Shown here one piece after another: positions 1 through 5,874 of a stretch of DNA of 7,629 nt. This stretch comes from an uncultured Bacteroidota bacterium (GTDB lineage Bacteria > Bacteroidota > Ignavibacteria > UBA10030 > UBA8401): positions 1-7,629 of the forward strand of contig CALETH010000012.1 of the NCBI GenBank assembly GCA_937920105.1, in the 5' to 3' direction. The first letter of the stretch is position 1; each line of letters opens with the position of its first letter. A model generated the notes under the pieces. It saw only the letters and a list, made by a program, of their open reading frames with translations. It was not told the DNA's origin and did no database searches. The translations under genes were made by a program, and so were the position numbers.

Positions 1-2
1 AT

Positions 3-131
3 AAAATTTATTGGGATGGAAAAGATAACGATGGAAATGAAATTGGTAATGGAGTGTATTTTTATAGAATACTTGTAAAAAATGGTGATAAACAAGCAAC
101 AATCACACAAAAATTAGTAAAGGTAAGATAA
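3..131 (+). CDS. C-terminal fragment of a secreted or surface protein with a FlgD-Ig-like tail (5' end outside window)
   Basis: An open frame enters from the left edge and ends at TAA 129-131, giving 42 residues. It reads KIYWDGKDNDGNEIGNGVYF followed by YRILVKNGDKQ and ends QKLVKVR. The W-D-G-K-D-x-D-G ... G-V-Y-F-Y pattern is the hallmark of FlgD-like Ig domains, which close many secreted proteins in the FCB group, including type IX secretion cargo. Some PorU-type sortases, as I recall, end in a similar domain, so a PorU 3' end is one possibility. The catalytic or cargo part lies outside the window, so no function can be assigned. The gene is convergent with phoU and shares its terminator region. 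The domain call is fairly safe; the protein identity is not. Confidence 0.72.
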   Translation, partial: KIYWDGKDNDGNEIGNGVYFYRILVKNGDKQATITQKLVKVR

Positions 132-177
132 GTATTTGAGTAGATGAATACACGGTATTTAAGTAGTGCAAAAAAAT

Positions 178-204
178 AGGGATGGTTGTTACAACACCAT
201 CCCT
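178..204. terminator. Hairpin terminator between convergent genes, strongest for the minus strand
   Basis: AGGGATGGT (178-186) pairs perfectly with ACCATCCCT (196-204), a 9-bp stem. A short extension (GT/AC with one bulged T) can form around a TACA loop. Read on the minus strand, the stem is followed by A and seven T's, a good intrinsic terminator 30 bases past the phoU stop. On the plus strand it is followed by a weaker T-rich run (TTATTATTTT) and may stop the incoming gene. It is clearly more GC-rich than the surrounding spacer. Confidence 0.85.
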
Positions 205-233
205 TATTATTTTATAAAAAATATCAAACAAAT

Positions 234-908
234 TTATTGATTAACAACATCCGCAGCGTGATGCTTTACCACTTTTGCTTTTGCAATAAAGACCACTTCT
301 TCTGCAATATTTGTTGCTAAATCCGCAACACGTTCTAAATTCCTACTAACACGAATAAGTTCCAATGCTTGGTCAATAGTTTTGGGATTACTTTTCATAA
401 TCACTAACATTTCTTGTCCGATTTTTTTATTGAGATTATCTGCAGTATCATCCATTTGTAAAACTTCTTCTCCAATTTTCGCATCACCATGAACAAAACT
501 ATCCAACGCATTGGATAACATTTTTTTTGTAATGTTTGCCATATTTTTTATTTCCTCAAAAGAAGGAAGAGGAATTGTCATATCCAATAACTTTAATGCA
601 GATTGTGCAAGATTCACAGCATGGTCACCAATACGTTCCAAATCATTATTGATTTTTGATGCAGCAAGAATAAATCGCAAATCTGAAGCAACTGGTTGTT
701 GAAGAGCCAAAATTTCAATAATAATTTTATCAATAACAATTTCCATATTATTGATTTCTTTATCATCGCGAATAATTTTTTCTGCCAGATGTTTATCGTG
801 AGCAATCATTGCTTCAATGGATTTTTCTATTGCTTGTTCTGCTGCTGAACCCATTTTAATAATGTTGGATTTTAGTTTGTCCAAATCTTGTTCAAAATGT
901 CTTGTCAT
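234..908 (-). CDS. phoU: PhoU, phosphate transport/signalling regulator
   Basis: This 224-residue protein has the usual PhoU length and its two tandem three-helix PhoU domains. Each carries the family's metal-binding/signature helix: NDLERIGDHAVNLA at about 88-101 and NLERVADLATNIAEE at about 190-204. PhoU is a peripheral cytoplasmic protein. In well-studied bacteria it couples the Pst transporter to the PhoR sensor kinase, keeping the Pho response off when phosphate is plentiful and preventing harmful over-uptake. The start is ATG at 906-908, preceded by no clear Shine-Dalgarno site. It lies 18 bases after the pstB stop, so it is the last gene of the pst operon, and the 178-204 hairpin follows it. 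Family assignment is very secure; the exact signalling partner is inferred, since phoR and phoB are not in the window. Confidence 0.96.
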   Translation of the reverse strand: MTRHFEQDLDKLKSNIIKMGSAAEQAIEKSIEAMIAHDKHLAEKIIRDDKEINNMEIVIDKIIIEILALQQPVASDLRFILAASKINNDLERIGDHAVNLAQSALKLLDMTIPLPSFEEIKNMANITKKMLSNALDSFVHGDAKIGEEVLQMDDTADNLNKKIGQEMLVIMKSNPKTIDQALELIRVSRNLERVADLATNIAEEVVFIAKAKVVKHHAADVVNQ

Positions 909-926
909 AATTTTATAAAATAAGTT

Positions 927-1688
927 TTAACCAAAGCGTCCGGTAATATAATCTTCCGTTTGTTTTTTCTTTGGCATAGTAAAAATATTATTAGTTATAT
1001 CATACTCAATTAATTCACCCATGTAAAAAAATGCAGTGTAATCACTCACACGTGCGGCTTGTTGCATATTGTGAGTTACGATAGCGATGGTATAATCTTT
1101 TTTTAATTCATAAATAAGTTCTTCAATTTTCGCAGTAGAAATTGGGTCTAATGCACTTGCCGGTTCATCCATCAAAATGACTTCTGGGTTAACGGCGAGT
1201 GTGCGAGCAATACAAAGTCGTTGTTGCTGTCCACCAGAAAGACTTACTCCACTTTTAGAAAGAGAATCTTTTACCTCATCCCATAATGCTGCTTGTTGCA
1301 AACTTTTTTCTACAATTTCTGTAAGTTTTTTTTTGTTTTTCATTCCATTCATTCGTAAGCCAGCAGCAACGTTGTCAAAAATAGACATTGTTGGAAATGG
1401 ATTTGGTTTTTGAAATATCATTCCTACTTTTTTTCGTAATAACACAGCATCGATATCATAAATATTAATATTATCAACTAAAATTTTTCCAGTGATTTTA
1501 CTATTAGGAGTCATTTCATGCATTCTATTTAAAGAACGAAGAAATGTAGATTTTCCGCAACCTGAAGGTCCAATAATTGCGACGACGGATTTTGTTGGAA
1601 TGGAAAGAGAAATATTTTTTAATGCGTGGATTTTTCCAAAATATGCATTAACGTTTTCGCTGATGATTTTGTAATTTTTAGATTCCAT
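927..1688 (-). CDS. pstB: PstB, ATPase subunit of the phosphate ABC transporter
   Basis: This is a 253-residue ABC ATPase of normal PstB length. All catalytic elements are visible: Walker A GPSGCGKST at 40-48, Q-loop Q93 in the PstB-typical IFQKPNPFP, signature LSGGQQQR at 150-157, Walker B ILMDEP at 171-176 with catalytic Glu175, D-loop SALD at 178-181 and switch His206. The C-terminus TEDYITGRFG is also typical of PstB. The protein should act as a dimer on the cytoplasmic face of PstC/PstA, powering phosphate import by ATP hydrolysis. The ATG at 1686-1688 lies 3 bases past the pstA stop. An AGGA ribosome site at 1695-1698 overlaps the last codons of pstA, which suggests translational coupling. 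No key residue is missing. Confidence 0.97.
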   Translation of the reverse strand: MESKNYKIISENVNAYFGKIHALKNISLSIPTKSVVAIIGPSGCGKSTFLRSLNRMHEMTPNSKITGKILVDNINIYDIDAVLLRKKVGMIFQKPNPFPTMSIFDNVAAGLRMNGMKNKKKLTEIVEKSLQQAALWDEVKDSLSKSGVSLSGGQQQRLCIARTLAVNPEVILMDEPASALDPISTAKIEELIYELKKDYTIAIVTHNMQQAARVSDYTAFFYMGELIEYDITNNIFTMPKKKQTEDYITGRFG

Positions 1689-1691
1689 GTA

Positions 1692-2537
1692 TTATCCTGA
1701 ATATTTATCTCGTGTTGCAAATCGCATTGCAAGACTTAATAATAAAATTAATGCAATAAGTACTAAGGCACCAGCCCATGCTTGAGCAATCCAATCTTCA
1801 AAAGGAGAAACTCCATAATTGTAAATAAAAACTGTGAGTGATGCAATTGGTTGGTCAAGAGAAGTGTGCCAAAAACGATTGTTGAGTGCTGTAAAAAGTA
1901 GTGGAGCAGTTTCTCCGGCAGCACGTGCAATGGAAAGCATAACTCCGGTTACAATTCCGCCAAGTGCTGTACGGAGAACAACAAAGAGTGTGGTTTTCCA
2001 TTGTGTAATTCCCAGAGCAAGTGCGGCTTCGCGGTAAGAGCGCGGAACTGTTTTTAAAATTTCTTCTGTTGTTCTTGTGATGGTTGGAATCATTAATAAT
2101 CCTAAAGCAACACCACCAGCGTATGCTGAAAAATGTTTCATTGGAATGACAACAAGTGAATACGCAACTACGCCAATAACAATTGAAGGCAGTCCATTTA
2201 ACACATCAACCAAAAAACGCACGATGTTGCCAAAAGTATTTTTTCCAAATTCTGCAAGATAAATTCCAGTCATAATTCCTACTGGAAGTCCTAACAAACA
2301 TCCTAAGCCAACTAAAATGAGTGTACCAACAATTGCATTTGCTAATCCACCACCAGATTCTCCAACGGGTTTAGGGAGTTGTGTAAAAAAATCCCAATTG
2401 ATTGCAGCAATTCCTAAAGAAATTGTATGATAAAAAATTAGTAAGAGAGGAATGATAGCAATGAGTGCACTCATTCCACAAAGGATGTAAATAAAAATAC
2501 TTTTATATTTTCTATAGTAATAATAAAAATTTTTCAT
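1692..2537 (-). CDS. pstA: PstA, permease subunit of the phosphate ABC transporter
   Basis: From ATG 2535-2537 this is a 281-residue integral membrane protein with about six hydrophobic segments. It carries the permease EAA loop that docks on PstB (EAALALGITQWKT, about 170-182), preceded by the PstA-type TRTTEEILKTVPRSYR and followed by ARAAGETAPLLFTALNN. With PstC it forms the inner-membrane channel for phosphate. The frame stays open upstream to a GTG at 2594, which would overlap pstC by 38 bases. I prefer 2537: it is an ATG, it starts a standard N-terminus (basic residues, then the first helix), and it lies 19 bases after the pstC stop. An in-frame ATG at 2574-2576 is a third option. None of the starts has a strong ribosome site; ACAGAA in front of 2537 is weak. 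Confidence 0.95.
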   Translation of the reverse strand: MKNFYYYYRKYKSIFIYILCGMSALIAIIPLLLIFYHTISLGIAAINWDFFTQLPKPVGESGGGLANAIVGTLILVGLGCLLGLPVGIMTGIYLAEFGKNTFGNIVRFLVDVLNGLPSIVIGVVAYSLVVIPMKHFSAYAGGVALGLLMIPTITRTTEEILKTVPRSYREAALALGITQWKTTLFVVLRTALGGIVTGVMLSIARAAGETAPLLFTALNNRFWHTSLDQPIASLTVFIYNYGVSPFEDWIAQAWAGALVLIALILLLSLAMRFATRDKYSG

Positions 2538-2556
2538 AAAAATTCTGTGAGATGTA

Positions 2557-3510
2557 TCACATCTTTCCTTGTACATCAGAATGTTTAGTAACACTCCATA
2601 CTAACAATCGTGCAAAAGAATTTATAATAAGTGCAATAACAAAAAGTACTAAAGCAATTTCAATTAACGCACTCAAATACATTTCGGAAGTTGCTTCGGT
2701 AAATTCATTGGCAATTACACTTGCCATGGTGTATGCTGGTTCTAATAGTGATGCAGAAATTGTTGGACGATTTCCAATAACCATTGTAACAGCCATTGTT
2801 TCGCCAAATGCTCTTCCTAATCCTAAAATAATTGCTCCGATAATTCCTGAGCGAGAATAACTTAATGCAATTTTTGTTGCCTGCCAACGCGTAGAACCGA
2901 GTGCTAATGCTGCTTCTTTTTGTGCACGTGGAACGGTTTTTAAAACATCACGAGAAATGGAAGAAATAATTGGCAATATCATGATGGAAAGAATAATTCC
3001 TGCTGCTAACATTCCAACGCCGTACGGTGCCCCAGTAAATAATGGAATGTTTCCAAAATTTTCTATAAGGAATGGTTGAACATTTTCACGCAACCAAGGA
3101 ACCATCACGAAAAATCCCCACAAACCATACACAATACTGGGAATTCCTGCTAAGAGTTCTATAAAAAACGAAAGCGGTTTTTCTAACCAACGTGGTGCAA
3201 TTTCAGAAAGGAAAATTGCAATTCCTATACTTAAAGGAAGTGCGATAAGTAAAGCAAGGAAGGAAGAAACTAATGTTCCATAAATAAAGGGTAATGCTCC
3301 ATATTCTTCTTGAACAGGGTCCCAAACACTTTGTGTAAGAAAACTTAATCCAAATTTTTCTCGTGAAACAGCTGATGAACTATACATTTCGTACACCATT
3401 AATACAATAATGATGAGAATAAAAATGGCAAAAAATAATGTAAGATTTTTGAAAATAAAATCTCCAATATTTTTTGAGTGAAGTTTTTGTGGTTGTATGT
3501 TTGTATTCAT
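2557..3510 (-). CDS. pstC: PstC, permease subunit of the phosphate ABC transporter
   Basis: This 317-residue inner-membrane protein has a first helix at about 20-40, a periplasmic stretch containing FLTQSVWDPVQEEYGALPF, then the MetI-like transport domain from about 75. Typical PstC features are AGIPSIVYGLWGFFVMVPWL (121-140), the EAA loop EAALALGSTRWQA (199-211) that contacts PstB, and GLGRAFGETMAVTMVIGN (230-247). With PstA it forms the phosphate translocation path. The start is ATG 3508-3510. There is no Shine-Dalgarno-like sequence, because only 9 bases separate the ATG from the base of a strong hairpin (3520-3539). Translation may therefore depend on pstS translation or on melting of that hairpin; this is inference. 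The gene follows pstS at 55 bases and precedes pstA. Confidence 0.96.
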   Translation of the reverse strand: MNTNIQPQKLHSKNIGDFIFKNLTLFFAIFILIIIVLMVYEMYSSSAVSREKFGLSFLTQSVWDPVQEEYGALPFIYGTLVSSFLALLIALPLSIGIAIFLSEIAPRWLEKPLSFFIELLAGIPSIVYGLWGFFVMVPWLRENVQPFLIENFGNIPLFTGAPYGVGMLAAGIILSIMILPIISSISRDVLKTVPRAQKEAALALGSTRWQATKIALSYSRSGIIGAIILGLGRAFGETMAVTMVIGNRPTISASLLEPAYTMASVIANEFTEATSEMYLSALIEIALVLFVIALIINSFARLLVWSVTKHSDVQGKM

Positions 3511-3516
3511 AAATAA

Positions 3517-3543
3517 TGGATACCCGCTTTCGCGGGTATGACA
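3517..3543 (-). repeat. GC-rich hairpin of a dispersed-repeat type between pstS and pstC
   Basis: ATACCCGC (3520-3527) and GCGGGTAT (3532-3539) form a perfect 8-bp stem. Outer TG (3517-3518) and CA (3542-3543) add a further short pairing. In the pst transcript (minus strand) the loop reads GAAA closed by C-G, a very stable GNRA tetraloop. The wording, TGTCATACCCGCGAAAGCGG on the transcribed strand, closely resembles small intergenic palindromes (TGTCATTCCCGC...GCGGGAATCC type) that I recall as scattered through many bacterial genomes. It is strikingly GC-rich within an AT-rich spacer, which suggests a mobile or spread element. No T-run follows it on the minus strand, so it is not a classic terminator. 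Only one copy is visible here, so its repetitive nature is inferred. Confidence 0.7.
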
Positions 3544-3565
3544 TTAAAAATTTTTTAATTTAATA

Positions 3566-4600
3566 TTATTTTTTCCCTGGATAGGAAATTGTTTTTATCG
3601 CTTTTTCGCAAAGTTCAGAAACTTTTTTGGGTAATGGTGCATAAAGAAGTTCTGCTGCATAATTTTCACCATCATTCACTGCCCAATGTAAAAATTCTAC
3701 TAATGCTTTTCCTTTTTTTTCATCTTTAAATTCTTTTCTTACTAATAACCATGTATATCCACTAATAGGGTAAGAATCTTTTCCATCAGCATTAGTAATA
3801 GAAACTCTAAAATCACTTGGCATATTTTTAGACTCATTTAATGCGGCAGTGGTTACAGACTCTAATGATGGTTTAATAAAATTCCCTGCTTTATTTTTCA
3901 TGCTTGCATAGTTAAGTTTATTTTTTACAGCGTAGGCAAGTTCTACATAACCAATGGCACCATCAATTTGTTTTATTTGTCCGGCAACACCTTCATTACC
4001 TTTACCACCTAAACCAACGGGCCAACTAACAGATGTTCCTTTACCAACTTTTGTATTCCATTCTTCATTAACTTTACAAAGATAATCTACAAAAATATAT
4101 GTTGTTCCACTTCCATCAGAACGATGAACTACAACGATTGGTTTGTTTGGTAATACTTTATCTTTATTCAATTCAACGATTGCGTTATCATTCCATTTAG
4201 TAATTTTTCCAAGAAAAATTTTTGCTAATACTTCTGGTGAAAGTTTAATATCAGAAATATTTTCTTTCAAATTATAGGTTACTACAACTGCTCCGAGGAC
4301 TGTTGGGATGTGAAGAATGTCTGTTCCTTGTTTTGTTTTTGCTTCAGCAAGTTGTGTATCATTCATTGGTCCATCAGTTGCACCAAAATCTACAGTTCCT
4401 TCAATAACTTGTTTTATTCCACCACCACTACCAATAGATTGATAATTAAATTGAATTCCAGTTTTTTTCTGATAGACATCAAACCATTTTGAATAGAGAA
4501 CATAAGGGAAAGTTGCTCCGGCACCATTTAATTGTAGTTGTGCGAAACTGCATTGCATAAAAAGAAATGTTGCAGCAAGAAAAATCAGATTTTTTTTCAT
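3566..4600 (-). CDS. pstS: PstS, periplasmic phosphate-binding protein
   Basis: This 344-residue precursor has a signal peptide with KK at 2-3 and a hydrophobic core to about 15, with likely signal peptidase I cleavage after SFA (residue 20). Cys17 does not sit in a proper lipobox, so a soluble periplasmic protein is favoured. Ligand-site motifs match the PstS family: NGAGATFPYVLYSKW (Thr30), SIGSGGGIKQ (Ser58), DFGATDGPM (Asp76) and RSDGSGTTYIF (Arg160, Asp162, Ser164, Thr166). These are equivalent to the residues that hold the phosphate oxygens in E. coli PstS. It captures phosphate and delivers it to PstC/PstA. The start ATG 4598-4600 has a good AAAGGA site at 4609-4614 with an 8-base spacer. 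It is first in the pst operon and has its own Pho-box promoter (4629-4682). Confidence 0.97.
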   Translation of the reverse strand: MKKNLIFLAATFLFMQCSFAQLQLNGAGATFPYVLYSKWFDVYQKKTGIQFNYQSIGSGGGIKQVIEGTVDFGATDGPMNDTQLAEAKTKQGTDILHIPTVLGAVVVTYNLKENISDIKLSPEVLAKIFLGKITKWNDNAIVELNKDKVLPNKPIVVVHRSDGSGTTYIFVDYLCKVNEEWNTKVGKGTSVSWPVGLGGKGNEGVAGQIKQIDGAIGYVELAYAVKNKLNYASMKNKAGNFIKPSLESVTTAALNESKNMPSDFRVSITNADGKDSYPISGYTWLLVRKEFKDEKKGKALVEFLHWAVNDGENYAAELLYAPLPKKVSELCEKAIKTISYPGKK

Positions 4601-4628
4601 AAAAAAGTTCCTTTGTAAATTGATGAAT

Positions 4629-4634
4629 AGAATA
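4629..4634 (-). promoter_or_regulatory. Candidate -10 element of the pstS promoter
   Basis: TATTCT on the minus strand matches 4 of 6 of TATAAT. It lies 9 bases downstream of the last Pho repeat, the spacing expected when an activator replaces the -35 element. Transcription would start near 4622, giving a leader of about 20 bases that still contains the AAAGGA ribosome site. In such AT-rich DNA a weak -10 match is easily found by chance; the support comes from the identical spacing at the porin promoter. Confidence 0.4.
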
Positions 4635-4643
4635 ATTGATTGA

Positions 4644-4682
4644 TATTATGTTTGTGTTGATTTCGTGTTACGGAATTGTTAA
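4644..4682 (-). promoter_or_regulatory. Pho box of pstS: four TTAACA-like direct repeats on an 11-bp pitch
   Basis: On the minus strand the hexamers are TTAACA (4682-4677), GTAACA (4671-4666), TCAACA (4660-4655) and ATAATA (4649-4644), each separated by exactly 5 bases. Against TTAACA they score 6, 5, 5 and 4 of 6. Direct hexamer repeats spaced by about 5 bases are the known form of PhoP-binding sites in Bacillus subtilis; the E. coli Pho box also has an 11-bp period, though with different wording. The array begins 8 bases after the porin stop codon and ends 43 bases before the pstS ATG. The same arrangement precedes the porin gene. The pattern is seen directly; binding by a PhoB/PhoP-like regulator is inferred. 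Confidence 0.85.
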
Positions 4683-4690
4683 GAGATTTT

Positions 4691-5776
4691 TTATAGAAAA
4701 ATGTAATACAGTGTTATTCTTCCGGTTATGGAAGAAGTAATATCTCGTATCATTGTTTTTTCATACATTTCTATTTGAACATTTGGCATAATAGAAACAT
4801 TGTTATCCACATTCCAACTCATTCCAGCAATAATATAATTGCGAGAATCACCTTTAAAATTATTATTCATGTTTGGGTCATAAAAATCATAGCGTCCAAT
4901 AAGAGTAAGTTCAGGTTTGAGATAATATGATGCAAAAGCAGAAACTCCAATAGCATTTTTATCTTTTATAGAGAATGGAACAGCACTACCTTCTTTAATT
5001 CCATTTTGTGTCATTTGAGTAAAGCCTTCTAATCCAAAGGAATAAAGATTTTTTTCGCTATATCCAATAAAAACTGCACCAGTGATAACATTATTATTCA
5101 GACTTGTTTGTGGTAAGGTAATATTGTTGGGATTATTAATAGAAGATTGTGCTTTTAAATCTCCATATACACTTATTTGAAAATTATCATTTGGTTTAAC
5201 ATGAAAATTTGCATAGTAGCGTTTATATTTATCTGTTTCAAAGTTTGTTCCACTATTATTACCAATCATAATCCAATAATTATATATTCCATCATTATCA
5301 AGTTTTCCTTTTAGGCTTATTGCCAAATCTCGTGAATTTACAATCCCACGTAAATCCATAATAGTTTTTTCTAAAGAGCGATAACTCCATGCGGTTTCGG
5401 AGATTTCAAATGCTGGTGTAGGTTGAACTCCAAAAATCATGTCGCTTCCATCAAAAATATTTTTCCAACGTAGATAGGCATCTTTTACAAGTAATGCCAT
5501 TTTATCATTCATTTCTAATCGAAAACGTGAATTAAATGAATTTGAAATTGTGTTATCATAGGTAAAATAAATTCTACGAAATTGAAAACCTTGTAAATCT
5601 TTTGCTCCACCAGTGGCAACTGACGGAAGAGAAGTAATAGCAGTATCTCGTTGGATATTATAAAAATAATCTCCAAACATATATCCGCTAAATTTTCCGG
5701 CAGGTTTTTCTTGAGATTGTGAGAAGGAGGTGAGTAATACGGTGAGTGTGATGAGTTTAATGATGTGGTAGTTCAT
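4691..5776 (-). CDS. Outer-membrane porin of the phosphate-selective OprO/OprP type
   Basis: This is a 361-residue protein. Residues 1-21 are a signal peptide with a hydrophobic core ITLTVLLTSF and likely cleavage near SQS/Q. The mature part looks like a beta-barrel of alternating polar/hydrophobic strands and ends in RITLYYIFL, a typical final strand. Hallmarks of the Porin_O_P family as I know it include GFQFRRIYFTYD (63-74), RFRLEMNDK (84-92), KDAYLRWKNIF (98-108) and EKTIMDLRGIVNSRDLAISLKG (136-157). It should let phosphate or other anions cross the outer membrane. Anion or phosphate selectivity is not provable from sequence, but the Pho box in front and pstS behind support it. The start is ATG 5774-5776, with AAAGGA at 5782-5787 and a 5-base spacer. 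It lies 90 bases upstream of pstS, with no terminator seen between them. Confidence 0.9.
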   Translation of the reverse strand: MNYHIIKLITLTVLLTSFSQSQEKPAGKFSGYMFGDYFYNIQRDTAITSLPSVATGGAKDLQGFQFRRIYFTYDNTISNSFNSRFRLEMNDKMALLVKDAYLRWKNIFDGSDMIFGVQPTPAFEISETAWSYRSLEKTIMDLRGIVNSRDLAISLKGKLDNDGIYNYWIMIGNNSGTNFETDKYKRYYANFHVKPNDNFQISVYGDLKAQSSINNPNNITLPQTSLNNNVITGAVFIGYSEKNLYSFGLEGFTQMTQNGIKEGSAVPFSIKDKNAIGVSAFASYYLKPELTLIGRYDFYDPNMNNNFKGDSRNYIIAGMSWNVDNNVSIMPNVQIEMYEKTMIRDITSSITGRITLYYIFL

Positions 5777-5787
5777 AACATTCCTTT

Positions 5788-5830
5788 CTTATAGTGATAA
5801 AAACTACTAAAAGTAATCTATCACTATAAG
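5788..5830. promoter_or_regulatory. Perfect 12-bp inverted repeat bracketing the porin start site
   Basis: CTTATAGTGATA (5788-5799) is matched exactly by its reverse complement TATCACTATAAG (5819-5830), with 19 bases between and arm centres 31 bp apart, about three DNA turns. The inner spacer holds a smaller TACT/AGTA pairing (5805-5808 with 5812-5815). One arm touches the last Pho repeat (5830) and overlaps the predicted -10; the other ends one base before the AAAGGA ribosome site. It could be a two-site operator, or an RNA hairpin present only in transcripts entering from the upstream cassette. No T-run follows on either strand, so a terminator is unlikely. Confidence 0.75.
5815..5820 (-). 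promoter_or_regulatory. Candidate -10 element of the porin promoter
   Basis: TAGATT on the minus strand matches 4 of 6 of TATAAT and lies 9 bases below the last Pho repeat, the same distance as at pstS. Transcription would begin near 5808, inside the spacer of the 12-bp inverted repeat, leaving a leader of about 30 bases. The match alone is weak; the shared geometry is what supports it. Confidence 0.4.
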
Positions 5831-5868
5831 GTTAAAGGAGTGTAAAGTGAATGTTATGATTATGTTAA
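5830..5868 (-). promoter_or_regulatory. Pho box of the porin gene: four TTAACA-like direct repeats on an 11-bp pitch
   Basis: On the minus strand the hexamers are TTAACA (5868-5863), ATAACA (5857-5852), TTTACA (5846-5841) and TTAACC (5835-5830), with 5-base spacers throughout. They score 6, 5, 5 and 5 of 6 against TTAACA. The spacers (TAATC, TTCAC, CTCCT) are unrelated to those at pstS, so the two arrays share hexamer and pitch rather than being a recent copy of one another. The array starts 6 bases after the stop codon of the small coiled-coil gene. It is the better of the two boxes in the window, and PhoB/PhoP-type activation of the porin is the natural reading. Confidence 0.86.
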
Positions 5869-5874
5869 GAAAAA

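Noticed and set aside
511..2860. Several plus-strand open frames of 60-102 codons lying opposite phoU, pstB, pstA and pstC
   Set aside because: They are antisense shadows of well-supported Pst/PhoU genes, with no ribosome sites, no recognisable domains and unnatural composition.
3520..3539. Reading the pstS-pstC hairpin as an intrinsic terminator
   Set aside because: On the minus strand it is followed by CCATTATTT and the pstC ATG, with no T-run. The downstream pst genes need this transcript.
3543..3559. AT palindrome ATTAAAAA/TTTTTAAT next to the hairpin
   Set aside because: The arms are almost contiguous, so any RNA stem would be short and weak. Such palindromes are expected by chance in A/T-run DNA.
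4548..4550. PstS as a lipoprotein through Cys17
   Set aside because: The residues before the cysteine (F-M-Q) do not form a lipobox, and a normal SFA/Q signal peptidase I site follows three residues later.
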